46,448 bases of DNA, from contig NZ_SCOH01000039.1 of NCBI RefSeq assembly GCF_005503445.1, forward strand, positions 1 to 46,448, written 5' to 3'. The notes under the pieces are model-generated. The model searched no databases. It was not told where the DNA came from and worked only from the letters and a program-made list of their open reading frames with translations. The DNA comes from Chitinivorax sp. B (GTDB taxonomy: Bacteria; Pseudomonadota; Gammaproteobacteria; Burkholderiales; SCOH01). Positions 18,662 to 26,729 of the stretch are shown here, piece after piece. The translations under genes were made by a program, and so were the position numbers. Position 1 is the stretch's first letter. Each line of letters starts with the position of its first letter.

Positions 18662-19420
18662 TTACCGTGCCAGAAAGCCACCGTTGATGAAGATGGACTG
18701 GGCGGTGATCCAGTGGCCCTCCGGCGATACCAGTAGCTTGGCTAGCGGTACCAGATCTTTTACCTCACCCAACTGACCGGTTACGCTGGCGGCTTTCAGG
18801 TACGCTACCGATTCGGGTGTTTCAGCCGGGTAGAAGAACGATGTGTTCATCGGCCCGGGGCACATGGTGTTGACCGTGATGCCACGATGGCCGATTTCTT
18901 TGGCCAGCGCACGAGTAAAGGCTTCCAGCGGTGCCTTGCTGCCCGCATAGGCGGCATAGTAACCAGTCGTTGCCCCCAGCAATGTGGTACCCAGATTCAG
19001 GATGCGACCATTGTCGCGCAGGCGTTTGGCAGCTTCCTGCATGCAGAAGAAGGCGGCTTTGGTATTCAGGTTGAAGATTTGGTCGTATTCCACTTCGTTG
19101 ATCTCCACGTAGGCCTTCTTCAATACTTGGCCAGCGGTATTGATCAGGATATCGAGGTGACCAAAACGAGCTTCGACTGCATCAAACAATTGACGTACTT
19201 CGGCAACCTTGGTGACATCGGCCTGAAACAAGGCTGCATCACTTCCGGCTGTGCGAATGGCGGCAGCCGTTTCTTCCGCTCCGGTCTGGGACGACGGGCT
19301 GTGGTAATGTACCGCCACTGCTGCACCTTCTTGCCCCAACATTTCTGCAAATGCGCGCCCCATATTGCGGGATGCGCCAACAACCAATGCCACTTTACCT
19401 TTGAACGTTTGCTGAGCCAT
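18662..19420 (-). CDS. Short-chain dehydrogenase/reductase
   Basis: 252 aa from the ATG at 19420, which has a GAGGTG ribosome site 6 bp upstream; an open extension to 19528 is not protein-like. Cofactor loop VGASRNMGRAF, LINTAGQ (a variant of NNAG), and the YAGSK active-site pair are visible. It ends in WITAQSIFINGGFLAR, the usual SDR C-terminus. Substrate unknown. It is probably transcribed separately from the neighbouring SDR because a strong hairpin lies between them. Confidence 0.9.
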   Translation of the reverse strand: MAQQTFKGKVALVVGASRNMGRAFAEMLGQEGAAVAVHYHSPSSQTGAEETAAAIRTAGSDAALFQADVTKVAEVRQLFDAVEARFGHLDILINTAGQVLKKAYVEINEVEYDQIFNLNTKAAFFCMQEAAKRLRDNGRILNLGTTLLGATTGYYAAYAGSKAPLEAFTRALAKEIGHRGITVNTMCPGPMNTSFFYPAETPESVAYLKAASVTGQLGEVKDLVPLAKLLVSPEGHWITAQSIFINGGFLAR

Positions 19421-19557
19421 GACAATCACCTCATCTTGAACTGTTGATCTATCCGCCATACGGCGAGGACGTGAGGCACAGTGTATTGGTCGAGCTTGTC
19501 GCGATAAATTGGCTGAAGCTGATAACACTGATCAGATTTCGTGACTAATCCGCTTGA

Positions 19558-20106
19558 CTAGGTCTGGCTGGTGTCAACCGTGATCGATACCAATTTACAC
19601 ATGGCAACACGGTGATATAGGCCCAATTGTGTTTCACGCGCCAGCCTGGCTCGCATGGCCCGGCTGCATAGGTCTGTCGGGGTGATGTGAACGCCCCGTT
19701 TCAGATAAAACGGGGCGTTCCACGGCACGTGTTGAAACGTGGTAAGGGTGATGGCAGCATGTTGTTGGCTAGCTGCAGCTGAGATGGCTGCATTCAGCAA
19801 GGCCGTTCCCAAGCCCTGTTTGCCCTGATCTGGCAACACACTCATTTCGCCAATGTGTAGGCCATCATCGGTCACTTCCGCAAATAGAAATCCAGCCAAC
19901 AGGCTATCTACACAGGCGACCCAAAGCAGGTCTTGGCGATGTGCAGTCTGCAACATGGCAAGTGGTGTCGCTTGGCTGCGTATGGAGGCGGGCAGGTCTG
20001 CTGGAGTAAAGCGCAGCGCAGCAGCCTGTTCGACGACAGGCAGCTGCGCCAGCTCCGCGTGCACAGCAGGTCGAATGATCAGGCGAGATGCATCGGTTAA
20101 CAGCAT
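19558..20106 (-). CDS. GNAT-family N-acetyltransferase
   Basis: 182 aa. The acetyl-CoA binding segment is [20 protein letters not shown], followed by [20 protein letters not shown], the usual GNAT beta4-alpha4 region. The acetylated substrate cannot be told. The start overlaps the end of the YbdD-like gene by 10 bp, so it is probably the last gene of the cstA transcript. Confidence 0.87.
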   Translation of the reverse strand: MLLTDASRLIIRPAVHAELAQLPVVEQAAALRFTPADLPASIRSQATPLAMLQTAHRQDLLWVACVDSLLAGFLFAEVTDDGLHIGEMSVLPDQGKQGLGTALLNAAISAAASQQHAAITLTTFQHVPWNAPFYLKRGVHITPTDLCSRAMRARLARETQLGLYHRVAMCKLVSITVDTSQT

Positions 20107-20291
20107 TTGCCTACTTTGCCACCGTAGCGGGCTTCCTGTCTTTCACGAAAGAAAGCCTCGTAGCTCATCGGTTCCTGCTCAGGGTGAGTGGTCCGCATGT
20201 GTTGTACATAGGCGTCGTAATCGGGCAGCCCCACCATCAGATTGGCAGCCTGCCCTAAATACTTGCCCAGTTTTCCAAGCTGGTCGAACAT
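20097..20291 (-). CDS. YbdD/YjiX-family small protein
   Basis: 64 aa. [14 protein letters not shown] and [17 protein letters not shown] are the YbdD/YjiX signatures. This small protein nearly always follows a cstA or btsT gene, as here (3 bp gap), and is needed for the function of the transporter in enterobacteria. It ends in the Cys-rich KCC tail common in the family. Confidence 0.93.
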   Translation of the reverse strand: MFDQLGKLGKYLGQAANLMVGLPDYDAYVQHMRTTHPEQEPMSYEAFFRERQEARYGGKVGKCC

Positions 20292-20294
20292 CGG

Positions 20295-22355
20295 TCAGGC
20301 CTTGGCTGGGGATGCCGGCAAGGGCAGTTCGCGTGCAGTGGGGTGTGACACGCGATAAGCCTGCCAGCACGCTCTTGCGCCGAAGAACAAAATGCTGATC
20401 ACCAGCAGCATGAATCCGCCAGCCAGTGTGGCATCCAGATAATCGTTGAAGACGACCTGTTGCATTTGGGTCAGGCTTTTGGCAGGGGCCAGTACCTCGC
20501 CCTTGGCGATGGCTGTTTCATACCTGTGGGCGTGAGCCAGGAAGCCTACTTTGGGATTATCCGAAAACACTTTCAACCAGCCTGCTGTCAACGTGCAGAT
20601 CAGCAGCCAAATGGTCGGGATGATGGTGACCCAGGCATAGCGTTCACGCTTCAACTTGAACAGTACGACCGTTGCCAGGACCAAGGCGATACCGGCCAGC
20701 ATCTGATTGGCAATGCCGAATAGTGGCCAGAGCGTATTGATGCCGCCAAGCGGATCAACCACCCCCTGATACAGGAAATAACCCCATGCGGCGACACACA
20801 AGCCGGTGGCGGTCAGGCTGGCAACCCATGAATCGGTACGTTTCATGGATGGCATGAAAGCGCCCATCAGATCTTGCAGCATGAAACGCCCAGCCCGAGT
20901 GCCGGCATCGACTGCAGTCAGAATGAACAGTGCCTCGAACAGGATGGCAAAGTGATACCAGAAGGCTTTCATGCTATCGCCGCCAAACACGCTGGACAGA
21001 ATCTGTGCCATACCGACCGCTAAAGTCGGTGCGCCGCCAGCACGCGAGATGATCGAATGCTCGCCCAAGTCCTTGGCCGTCTGGTTGATCATTTCCGGTG
21101 TGATCAGAAAACCGAAGTTGGAAACGGCCGTTGCTGCACTTTCGGCGGTTTTGCCAATGACAGCGGCCGGGCTGTTCATCACAAAGTAAACACCTGGGTC
21201 GATGACCGACGCGGCAATCAGCGCCATGATGGCAACAAAGCTTTCCATCAACATGCCACCATAACCGATAAACGGCATGTGGGTTTCGTTTTCGATCAGC
21301 TTGGGGGTGGTGCCGGACGAAATCAGTGCATGAAAGCCTGAAACGGCGCCACAGGCAATGGTGATGAACAGGAATGGGAACAGATTACCAGCCCAGACTG
21401 GCCCGGTTCCATCGATGAACTTGGTCAGTGCTGGCATCTTCATTTCAGGCGCGACAATCAAGATGCCGATTGCCAGCCCGACAATAGTACCGATTTTCAG
21501 AAAAGTAGACAGGTAATCGCGGGGAGCCAGCAGTAGCCACACTGGCATGACGGAGGCGATAAATCCGTAGCCGATCAGCATCCAGGTCAATTGCACACCG
21601 GTAAAGGTGAAAGCAGGGCCCCATACTGCATCGGCCGCAACCAGCCCGCCACCCCAGATTGCCAGCATCAACATAACAAAACCAATGACAGAGACTTCAC
21701 CGATACGGCCCGGGCGCAAATAGCGGCTGTAAACCCCCATGAACAACGCAATCGGGATGGTTGCCGCAACGGTAAATGCACCCCAGGGGCTTTCTGCGAG
21801 GGCTTTCACCACAATCAACGCCAATACAGCCAGAATGATCACCATGATCATGAACGTACCAAACAGCGCAATCACACCGGGGACGTGACCGATTTCCGAC
21901 TTGATCAGATCGCCCAGCGAGCGGCCATCACGACGCGTGGAGATGAACAGCACCATGAAATCCTGTACGGCTCCGGCCAATACCACGCCCGCCAGAATCC
22001 ACAGCATGCCTGGCAGATAGCCCAGCTGCGCTGCCAGCACGGGCCCTACCAATGGGCCTGCACCGGCAATTGCCGCAAAGTGATGGCCGAACAGCACATG
22101 TTTGTTGGTCGGCACATAATCCAGGCCGTCATTGTGACGTACGGCAGGTGTCGCACGGTTGGCATCCAGCTTCATCACCTTGTTGGCGATGAACAAGCCA
22201 TAGTAACGATATGCAATCAGGTAAACCGATACGGCAGCAACGACAATCCATAAGGCGTTGATGGATTCACCGCGGTGCAGGGCCACGGTACCCAGTGCAA
22301 AAGCGCCAATGGCACCGATTGCACCGAACGCCACATGCTGGGCGATGGGGGGCAT
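20295..22355 (-). CDS. cstA: CstA-family carbon starvation transporter (peptide/pyruvate)
   Basis: 686 aa with about 16-18 hydrophobic segments. Family motifs: NDGLDYVPTNKHVLFGHHFAAIAGAGPLVGP in the N-terminal part, VLAGAVQDFMVLFISTRRDG and GCGAVSGFHALISSGTT-like segments. Members (CstA, BtsT/YjiY) import pyruvate or peptides with protons during carbon limitation. A GGAG site precedes the ATG. The gene is divergent from a histidine kinase gene, with a 247-bp shared regulatory region that contains a palindrome; control by that system is inferred from position. Confidence 0.95.
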   Translation of the reverse strand: MPPIAQHVAFGAIGAIGAFALGTVALHRGESINALWIVVAAVSVYLIAYRYYGLFIANKVMKLDANRATPAVRHNDGLDYVPTNKHVLFGHHFAAIAGAGPLVGPVLAAQLGYLPGMLWILAGVVLAGAVQDFMVLFISTRRDGRSLGDLIKSEIGHVPGVIALFGTFMIMVIILAVLALIVVKALAESPWGAFTVAATIPIALFMGVYSRYLRPGRIGEVSVIGFVMLMLAIWGGGLVAADAVWGPAFTFTGVQLTWMLIGYGFIASVMPVWLLLAPRDYLSTFLKIGTIVGLAIGILIVAPEMKMPALTKFIDGTGPVWAGNLFPFLFITIACGAVSGFHALISSGTTPKLIENETHMPFIGYGGMLMESFVAIMALIAASVIDPGVYFVMNSPAAVIGKTAESAATAVSNFGFLITPEMINQTAKDLGEHSIISRAGGAPTLAVGMAQILSSVFGGDSMKAFWYHFAILFEALFILTAVDAGTRAGRFMLQDLMGAFMPSMKRTDSWVASLTATGLCVAAWGYFLYQGVVDPLGGINTLWPLFGIANQMLAGIALVLATVVLFKLKRERYAWVTIIPTIWLLICTLTAGWLKVFSDNPKVGFLAHAHRYETAIAKGEVLAPAKSLTQMQQVVFNDYLDATLAGGFMLLVISILFFGARACWQAYRVSHPTARELPLPASPAKA

Positions 22356-22499
22356 AGTCTGTCTCCAAATATTGCAGGCCGGCTACATGGGCCGACGTTG
22401 TGTCAGGGAAAGGGAGCAGGAACCCAGCTGAGGATATGCGGACGGACTAGGGTAAATACTGGGTTCAGAGCTTGGGCTCTACTATTCTCCTTTTAGAGC

Positions 22500-22546
22500 A
22501 TATTAAAAATTCGCAGTACTACTTGTGATGGGTAGGTAGTACTACC
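22500..22546. promoter_or_regulatory. Palindromic operator candidate between cstA and the histidine kinase gene
   Basis: GGTAGTACTACC at 22535-22546 is a perfect 12-bp palindrome. A second partial copy, CAGTACTAC, is at 22514-22522, so AGTACTAC occurs twice, 23 bp apart. On the minus strand a TAATAT (22500-22505) could be the cstA -10 box, placing the two sites at and just upstream of the -35 region, where an activator would bind. No strong -35 hexamer is seen, which fits activator dependence. The identity of the binding protein is inferred. Confidence 0.5.
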
Positions 22547-22602
22547 AATCAGGCCCAAATGCTGACTTGACAACGACTTGCGCACATGAGATTTACCCGC
22601 TG

Positions 22603-23958
22603 ATGAATTTAAAACACAAGATTGTCGCGCTGACCATCCTGCCATTGCTGCTGGCTTTGGGAGCGATCGCCTTATTGGTCTGGCAGCGTGCGGAGCGGGT
22701 GGCGGAACAGCAGGCGCAACTGATTGAAGAAACCTTCCTGGCATCCAAGCGGGCTGAACTGAAACATTATGTGGGTCTTGCGCTCAGTTCCATCGAGCCA
22801 TACTACCAATCCGGTCGTAACGATCGTAACGCGCAGGACCAGGCCAAGGCGGTATTGCGTTCACTGAGCTATGGCAATGACGGCTATTTTTTCGTCTACG
22901 ATTTGGCTGGCAACAACCTGGTCCATCCTCGTCAACCTAGTCTGGTTGGACGCAATCTCTGGAATTTGACGGATCAGCAGGGGCGGCATGTGATTCGTTC
23001 GCTGGTGGATGCCGCGCGACGCGGTGATGGTTATCAACGCTATGGTTGGGAAAAACCATCCACTCACCAGATGACGGAAAAGTTGGGTTATGTAGTGCTG
23101 TTGGAACGTTGGGGCTGGGTCGTGGGTACCGGCATCTATCTGGATGATGTGGAACATGCGATGGCCGAGGCACGTGAACGTGCGGCGGACAACGTCCAGA
23201 AAACCCTGTTTGGTCTTGGTGCGGTCGCGTTGGTGGCCGTATTGATCGTATTTGGTGCTGGTTTGGCCCTGAATGTCAGCGAGCAACGGCTGGCCGATGA
23301 CAAACTCAAAGCCTTGGCGCAGCGGATTGTCACCTTGCAGGAAGAAGAACGCGCCCGCGTCGCGCGTGATTTACATGACGGTATTTCACAGGTACTGGTG
23401 TCGACCAAGTTTCAGTTTGAGCTGGCGCAGTACAAGGTAGAACATGGCGGGATCGGTGCGGTGGAGGACCTGCATAAGGGTATCGAAGGCCTGTCTGATG
23501 CCATTGGCGAGGTGCGCCGCATCTCACACGATCTGCGTTCCTCCATTCTGGATACACTGGGCTTGTCCGCAGCGATCGCGCAATTGGCCAATGAATTCGA
23601 GTTACGCAACTGGGTGGCGGTCAATTTCAACAACAAATTGGCGGACTTCGTCGTCCCGGATCACGAAGCCATTGCGTTGTTCCGCATTGCTCAGGAAGCC
23701 CTGACCAATACCGAGCGCCATGCCGAGGCCAGCGAGGTGCAGATCGAACTGTCCCGCGAGCCCACCCTGGTTCGTCTGGCCATCACCGATAATGGCGGTG
23801 GTTTCGATACCAGCCACATTGATCGCGGGGGGGGCATTGGCTTGCGCAATATCCGAGAACGGGTCGAACATCTGGGCGGCCAGTTCCAACTTTCTTCTGT
23901 TCCCGGCCGCACCCGCCTTGAGGTGTGCCTGCCGCTATCCAACGAGGCAACAACATGA
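22603..23958 (+). CDS. Cache-domain sensor histidine kinase (NarL/HisKA_3 type)
   Basis: 451 aa from ATG 22603 (MNLKHKIVALTILPLLLALG). Transmembrane segment at the N-terminus, then a periplasmic single-cache domain (YGNDGYFFVYDLAGNNLVHP, GWVVGTGIYLDD), a second span near residues 200-220, a HisKA_3 dimer domain with phospho-acceptor His258 (RVARDLHDGIS) and an ATPase domain with NTERHA, DNGGGFD and GIGLRNIRERV. Cache domains of this type often bind small organic acids. The position next to cstA suggests a pyruvate- or related-metabolite sensor; that ligand is an inference. The last codons overlap the regulator gene (ATGA). Confidence 0.93.
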   Translation: MNLKHKIVALTILPLLLALGAIALLVWQRAERVAEQQAQLIEETFLASKRAELKHYVGLALSSIEPYYQSGRNDRNAQDQAKAVLRSLSYGNDGYFFVYDLAGNNLVHPRQPSLVGRNLWNLTDQQGRHVIRSLVDAARRGDGYQRYGWEKPSTHQMTEKLGYVVLLERWGWVVGTGIYLDDVEHAMAEARERAADNVQKTLFGLGAVALVAVLIVFGAGLALNVSEQRLADDKLKALAQRIVTLQEEERARVARDLHDGISQVLVSTKFQFELAQYKVEHGGIGAVEDLHKGIEGLSDAIGEVRRISHDLRSSILDTLGLSAAIAQLANEFELRNWVAVNFNNKLADFVVPDHEAIALFRIAQEALTNTERHAEASEVQIELSREPTLVRLAITDNGGGFDTSHIDRGGGIGLRNIRERVEHLGGQFQLSSVPGRTRLEVCLPLSNEATT

Positions 23959-24602
23959 CACGAATTCTTTCCGCTATCAAACCTCGCGTCCGGCTGATGC
24001 TGGTTGACGATCACCCGTTGGTACGGGATGGCCTGCGAGCCCGTCTGGCTGCCGTGCCACAGTTCGAATTGGTGGGTGAAGCTGGCGGCGGTGCTGAGGC
24101 GCTCAATCTGGCGGCAATCCATAAACCGGATCTGATGTTGGTCGACATCAGCATGAAAGATATGAACGGTATCCGCCTGACTGAGTTGTTACGCGAACGT
24201 TGCCCTAATGTGAAGGTGTTGATCCTTAGCATGTATGACAACCACGAATATGTGACTAGTGCCATGCGCGCCGGTGCAAAAGGCTATGTGCTGAAGGACG
24301 CCGGCTCACAGGAGATCATTGCCGCCATTGATGCGGTCGCTGCGGGTGGCAGCTACTACAGCGCGACGGTTGCCAGCGCCCTGGTCGCCCCGAAGCCCGC
24401 CAGCGATTCATTGACGGATCGTGAGCGTGAAGTGCTGATGCTGTTGGCGCAAGGCCTCTCCAACAAAGCTGTTGCCCAGCAGCTCGACATTAGCGTCCGT
24501 ACTGCCGAAGCTCATCGACTGAGCCTGCGCCGCAAGTTGGGTATCGATACGGCAGCTGGACTGGTGAAATACGCCATGGCACAAGGGTGGATCAAAGACT
24601 AA
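23955..24602 (+). CDS. NarL/LuxR-family response regulator
   Basis: 215 aa from ATG 23955, which overlaps the kinase stop codon. The receiver domain has phospho-acceptor Asp64 (LMLVDISMKDMNG), acidic pair VDDHP and Lys in YVLKDAG. The C-terminus is a LuxR helix-turn-helix (LTDREREVLMLLAQGLSNKA, SVRTAEAHR). The partner is clearly the kinase directly upstream. The likely target is the cstA promoter on the other side of the kinase gene. Confidence 0.95.
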   Translation: MTRILSAIKPRVRLMLVDDHPLVRDGLRARLAAVPQFELVGEAGGGAEALNLAAIHKPDLMLVDISMKDMNGIRLTELLRERCPNVKVLILSMYDNHEYVTSAMRAGAKGYVLKDAGSQEIIAAIDAVAAGGSYYSATVASALVAPKPASDSLTDREREVLMLLAQGLSNKAVAQQLDISVRTAEAHRLSLRRKLGIDTAAGLVKYAMAQGWIKD

Positions 24603-24621
24603 GTAGTTTTTATTCAATTGC

Positions 24622-25941
24622 TTATTGCGTCAATCCGCCGACTTGCCGGGCCAGGTAGCCAGCGTAGTTGTCAGTCATGCCGCCGATGAAGTCCAGTACC
24701 CGCATATAGGCCAGATAAAGCGGCCAATCACGCTCCGGCACGTTGTGCTCCATCAGATCCAACGTGCGTTTGGCGCGGAAAGATAAGGTGCCACTGGTTT
24801 TCTGCTGATAGACAGCAGTCAGGAAGGTTTCCAGCAATACATCCAGTGTGGTGTAGGCACCGACCTCAATCTCGACCTTTTGTCGAGTATTGAAGATCTT
24901 GGTTCGTGCCAAATGCTTGGCTTCGTTAAGGCTGTCTATCACATGGGCAGGACAGGTGGCCAGTAGATCGTGCTCAATTTCACCAGCCATCAGACTGTCA
25001 TGGTGTCGAGCAAAGCTGAGTGCGGCTGCGTTGACCAGGCGCTGGATGGCTTGACCACGTAACAGCGAAATCTTGCGCCGGGTGGTAGGGGCCTCAGCCA
25101 GTTCTTCGTGTAGCTCCGTGCTGTCGCCGATCATTTGAACCAGAATGGGCTCAACTTGTTCATAACCCAGCACGCCAATTTCGATACCGTCTTCCAAGTC
25201 CAGTATGGCGTAGCAGATGTCGTCGGCAGCTTCCATCAGATAAGACAGTGGATGACGAGCCCATCGCTGATGCCCTATTTCAATCAGTCCCAGTTGTTCT
25301 GCGATGCAGCTTAATAACGGGAGTTCAGCTTGGTAACAGGAGAACTTCTCTCTATCGCCGGCGTGCTCCACGGTCCATGGGTATTTCAATAAGGCGCCCA
25401 ATGTGGCATAGGTCAATCGAAGGCCGCCAGCAAAACGGTGGTTTTCCAATTGGGTGACTACGCGAAAGCCATGGGCATTGCCCTCGAAGGTTTGCAGATC
25501 TTTGCGTTCCAGTTCAGACAGTGGTGCGAGGAGAGCTCGGTTCTGCTCTTGACAGAACCAGTCGCGAATCGCATATTCCCCGGCATGGCCGAATGGTGGG
25601 TTACCAATATCGTGCGCCAAGCAAGCTGCCTGAACAATGGCTCCGATGTCTGTCGGTGCGATACCAGCAGGCATTTTCTTTGCCAGATGATGTCCTGCCA
25701 TGACCCCGAGACTGCGGCCAACGGCAGCTACTTCAATGGAATGGGTGAGGCGGGTGTGCACATGATCGTTTTCCGACATCGGATGCACCTGTGTTTTCCG
25801 GCCAAGCCGCCGAAAGGCACTGGAAAAGACAATTCGATCATGGTCTTTATGAAAGTCCGAGCGGGCGGCATCTTGCCCGGTAGGTTTGTTGTTGCCCAGT
25901 CGCTCTGCTGAAAGCAGTTTGGGCCAAGTCATTGTCGTCAT
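24622..25941 (-). CDS. dgt: Deoxyguanosinetriphosphate triphosphohydrolase-like protein (dGTPase)
   Basis: 439 aa from the ATG at 25941 (MTTMTWPKLLSAERLG); the open frame extends to 26097 over the riboswitch promoter and is not protein-like there. HD-domain metal ligands are visible: His67 (HTRLTHSIE), His110-Asp111 (LAHDIGNPPFGHAGE) and a later Asp in MEAADDICYAI. Members hydrolyse dNTPs to nucleosides and tripolyphosphate, controlling dNTP pools. The gene is divergent from the SAM-II riboswitch locus. Confidence 0.93.
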   Translation of the reverse strand: MTTMTWPKLLSAERLGNNKPTGQDAARSDFHKDHDRIVFSSAFRRLGRKTQVHPMSENDHVHTRLTHSIEVAAVGRSLGVMAGHHLAKKMPAGIAPTDIGAIVQAACLAHDIGNPPFGHAGEYAIRDWFCQEQNRALLAPLSELERKDLQTFEGNAHGFRVVTQLENHRFAGGLRLTYATLGALLKYPWTVEHAGDREKFSCYQAELPLLSCIAEQLGLIEIGHQRWARHPLSYLMEAADDICYAILDLEDGIEIGVLGYEQVEPILVQMIGDSTELHEELAEAPTTRRKISLLRGQAIQRLVNAAALSFARHHDSLMAGEIEHDLLATCPAHVIDSLNEAKHLARTKIFNTRQKVEIEVGAYTTLDVLLETFLTAVYQQKTSGTLSFRAKRTLDLMEHNVPERDWPLYLAYMRVLDFIGGMTDNYAGYLARQVGGLTQ

Positions 25942-25977
25942 GATTGATTCACAGTTTGGCGGGTGATCAGGGCCCAC

Positions 25978-26006
25978 TTGACAGGTTGGGCGGATGGTTT
26001 TACATT
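25978..26006 (+). promoter_or_regulatory. Sigma70 promoter of the first SAM-II riboswitch
   Basis: TTGACA at 25978-25983, a 17-bp spacer, and TACATT at 26001-26006. Transcription should start near 26013, about three bases before the first riboswitch helix. Confidence 0.8.
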
Positions 26007-26015
26007 GCGGCCTAT

Positions 26016-26067
26016 TCGCGCCAATTTGAACACAGCTTGCGGGCGCACTACAAATACAGCTAAAGCG
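26016..26067 (+). promoter_or_regulatory. SAM-II riboswitch, upstream copy
   Basis: The order of conserved parts matches the SAM-II (SAM-alpha) aptamer: helix P1 strand CGCGCC, loop AATTTGAAC, CTTGC, closing strand GGCGC, the A-rich segment ACAAATAC and the pseudoknot strand AGCTAAAGCG. SAM-II binds S-adenosylmethionine as an H-type pseudoknot and normally sits before methionine genes. Here the aptamer is followed 29 nt later by an intrinsic terminator whose 5' arm CCCGCTTT can pair with AAAGCGTGG at the aptamer's 3' end, so SAM binding should favour termination. Recognised by eye, not by a covariance search. Confidence 0.85.
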
Positions 26068-26095
26068 TGGTGAAGAAACGGATTCTAGATTTCCC

Positions 26096-26128
26096 AAACC
26101 CGCTTTGCAGAATGCAAGCGGGTTTTTT
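26096..26128 (+). terminator. Intrinsic terminator of the upstream SAM-II riboswitch
   Basis: Arms AAACCCGCTTTGCA and TGCAAGCGGGTTT pair around a GAA loop with one bulged T, followed by six T. The 5' arm (26099-26106) is also complementary to 26062-26070 in the riboswitch, giving mutually exclusive structures. Confidence 0.85.
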
Positions 26129-26147
26129 GCTTTTGCCGGTTCATCGC

Positions 26148-26177
26148 TTGTTCAACTGGGCTGTGGCAGGCTATATT
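26148..26177 (+). promoter_or_regulatory. Probable promoter of the second SAM-II riboswitch
   Basis: TTGTTC at 26148-26153, 18-bp spacer, TATATT at 26172-26177. The predicted start (about 26184) again falls at the first base of the riboswitch, the same arrangement as the upstream copy. Confidence 0.5.
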
Positions 26178-26183
26178 CCGTTT

Positions 26184-26237
26184 TCGCGCCGATTTAACGG
26201 ACAACTTGCGGGGCGCATCCGAAATACCGCTAAAGCG
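26184..26237 (+). promoter_or_regulatory. SAM-II riboswitch, downstream copy
   Basis: Same parts in the same order as the upstream copy: CGCGCC, GATTTAAC, ACTTGC, GGGCGC, CCGAAATAC, CGCTAAAGCG. The P1 helix (GCGCC/GGCGC) is kept while several bases differ, so this is an old duplication, not an assembly repeat. No terminator follows. Instead TTATCTC (26251-26257) can pair with GAGATCAA (26285-26292) and mask the ribosome site of the gene at 26294, and GGCGCG (26260-26265) can pair with the P1 5' strand, which suggests translational control. The expression-platform reading is inference. Confidence 0.85.
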
Positions 26238-26293
26238 TCGCCGGCGGAACTTATCTCAAGGCGCGCGATCCATGCTCGCAACAGGAGATCAAC

Positions 26294-26626
26294 ATGTTTG
26301 ATTGTTATCTGGACGAAACCAGCCTTTCCAACACTCGACATGAGCGTATTGGCACACCGGCGATTGCCGATGTTGGTTTGCCACCCCGTGGCCATCCGCA
26401 TAGCCGGATTGAGATTGCATTTCATCCCGGTACCGTGGCAGGCTCACGTCAACAGATTTTGGCGCAGATCGCCAAATTGGTAGCCGAACCCGTCGAATTC
26501 AGTGCCGGCCGTTACGGTGTACGTGCCATCACATTTGAACAGGCTTTGCAGATCAATCGCTTGGTGGGAGATTGGGCGCTGGTGAGCGCATCCCTTGTCG
26601 CTGAGCACCCGGGCCGATTGGCCTGA
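26294..26626 (+). CDS. Unrecognised 110-aa protein under tandem SAM-II riboswitches
   Basis: The ATG follows an AGGAG site at a normal distance and the gene is followed by a terminator, so it is likely real. The protein begins MFDCYLDETSLSNTRHER and has a central beta strand RIEIAFHPG, a helix (SRQQILAQIAKLVAE), a second strand region and an amphipathic helix (FEQALQINRLVGDWAL). No signal peptide, membrane span or cysteine motif is seen. I recognise no family. Genes under SAM-II control in other bacteria make or move methionine and SAM (metX, metA and similar), so a role in that metabolism is suggested only by the control region. Confidence 0.75.
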   Translation: MFDCYLDETSLSNTRHERIGTPAIADVGLPPRGHPHSRIEIAFHPGTVAGSRQQILAQIAKLVAEPVEFSAGRYGVRAITFEQALQINRLVGDWALVSASLVAEHPGRLA

Positions 26627-26687
26627 TGCCCGAATAATGGGCGCGCAAAAACACTGATTGTCTTCCCGACCGAAACTTTGCCAAACT

Positions 26688-26718
26688 AAAAGCGGCTTCG
26701 GCCGCTTTTTTATTTTTT
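26688..26718 (+). terminator. Strong intrinsic terminator before the MATE gene
   Basis: Perfect stem AAAAGCGGC / GCCGCTTTT with a TTCG tetraloop and a T-rich tail. It ends only about 12 bp before the MATE start codon, so it must either end the upstream transcript or act on the MATE mRNA leader. Confidence 0.88.
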
Positions 26719-26729
26719 GTTGTGACTTT

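Noticed and set aside
20097-20106. Overlap of the YbdD-like and GNAT genes as a frameshifted single gene
   Set aside because: Each protein is complete with its family's usual ends; a 10-bp overlap is common in operons.
26016-26237. Reading the two similar segments as an ordinary direct repeat or insertion scar
   Set aside because: The conserved parts are exactly the SAM-II core bases and the P1 pairing, while the intervening bases differ, so function explains the similarity better.
26067-26483. Open frame of 138 codons running from the first riboswitch through its terminator
   Set aside because: It crosses a strong terminator, a promoter and the second aptamer and has no protein-like composition.
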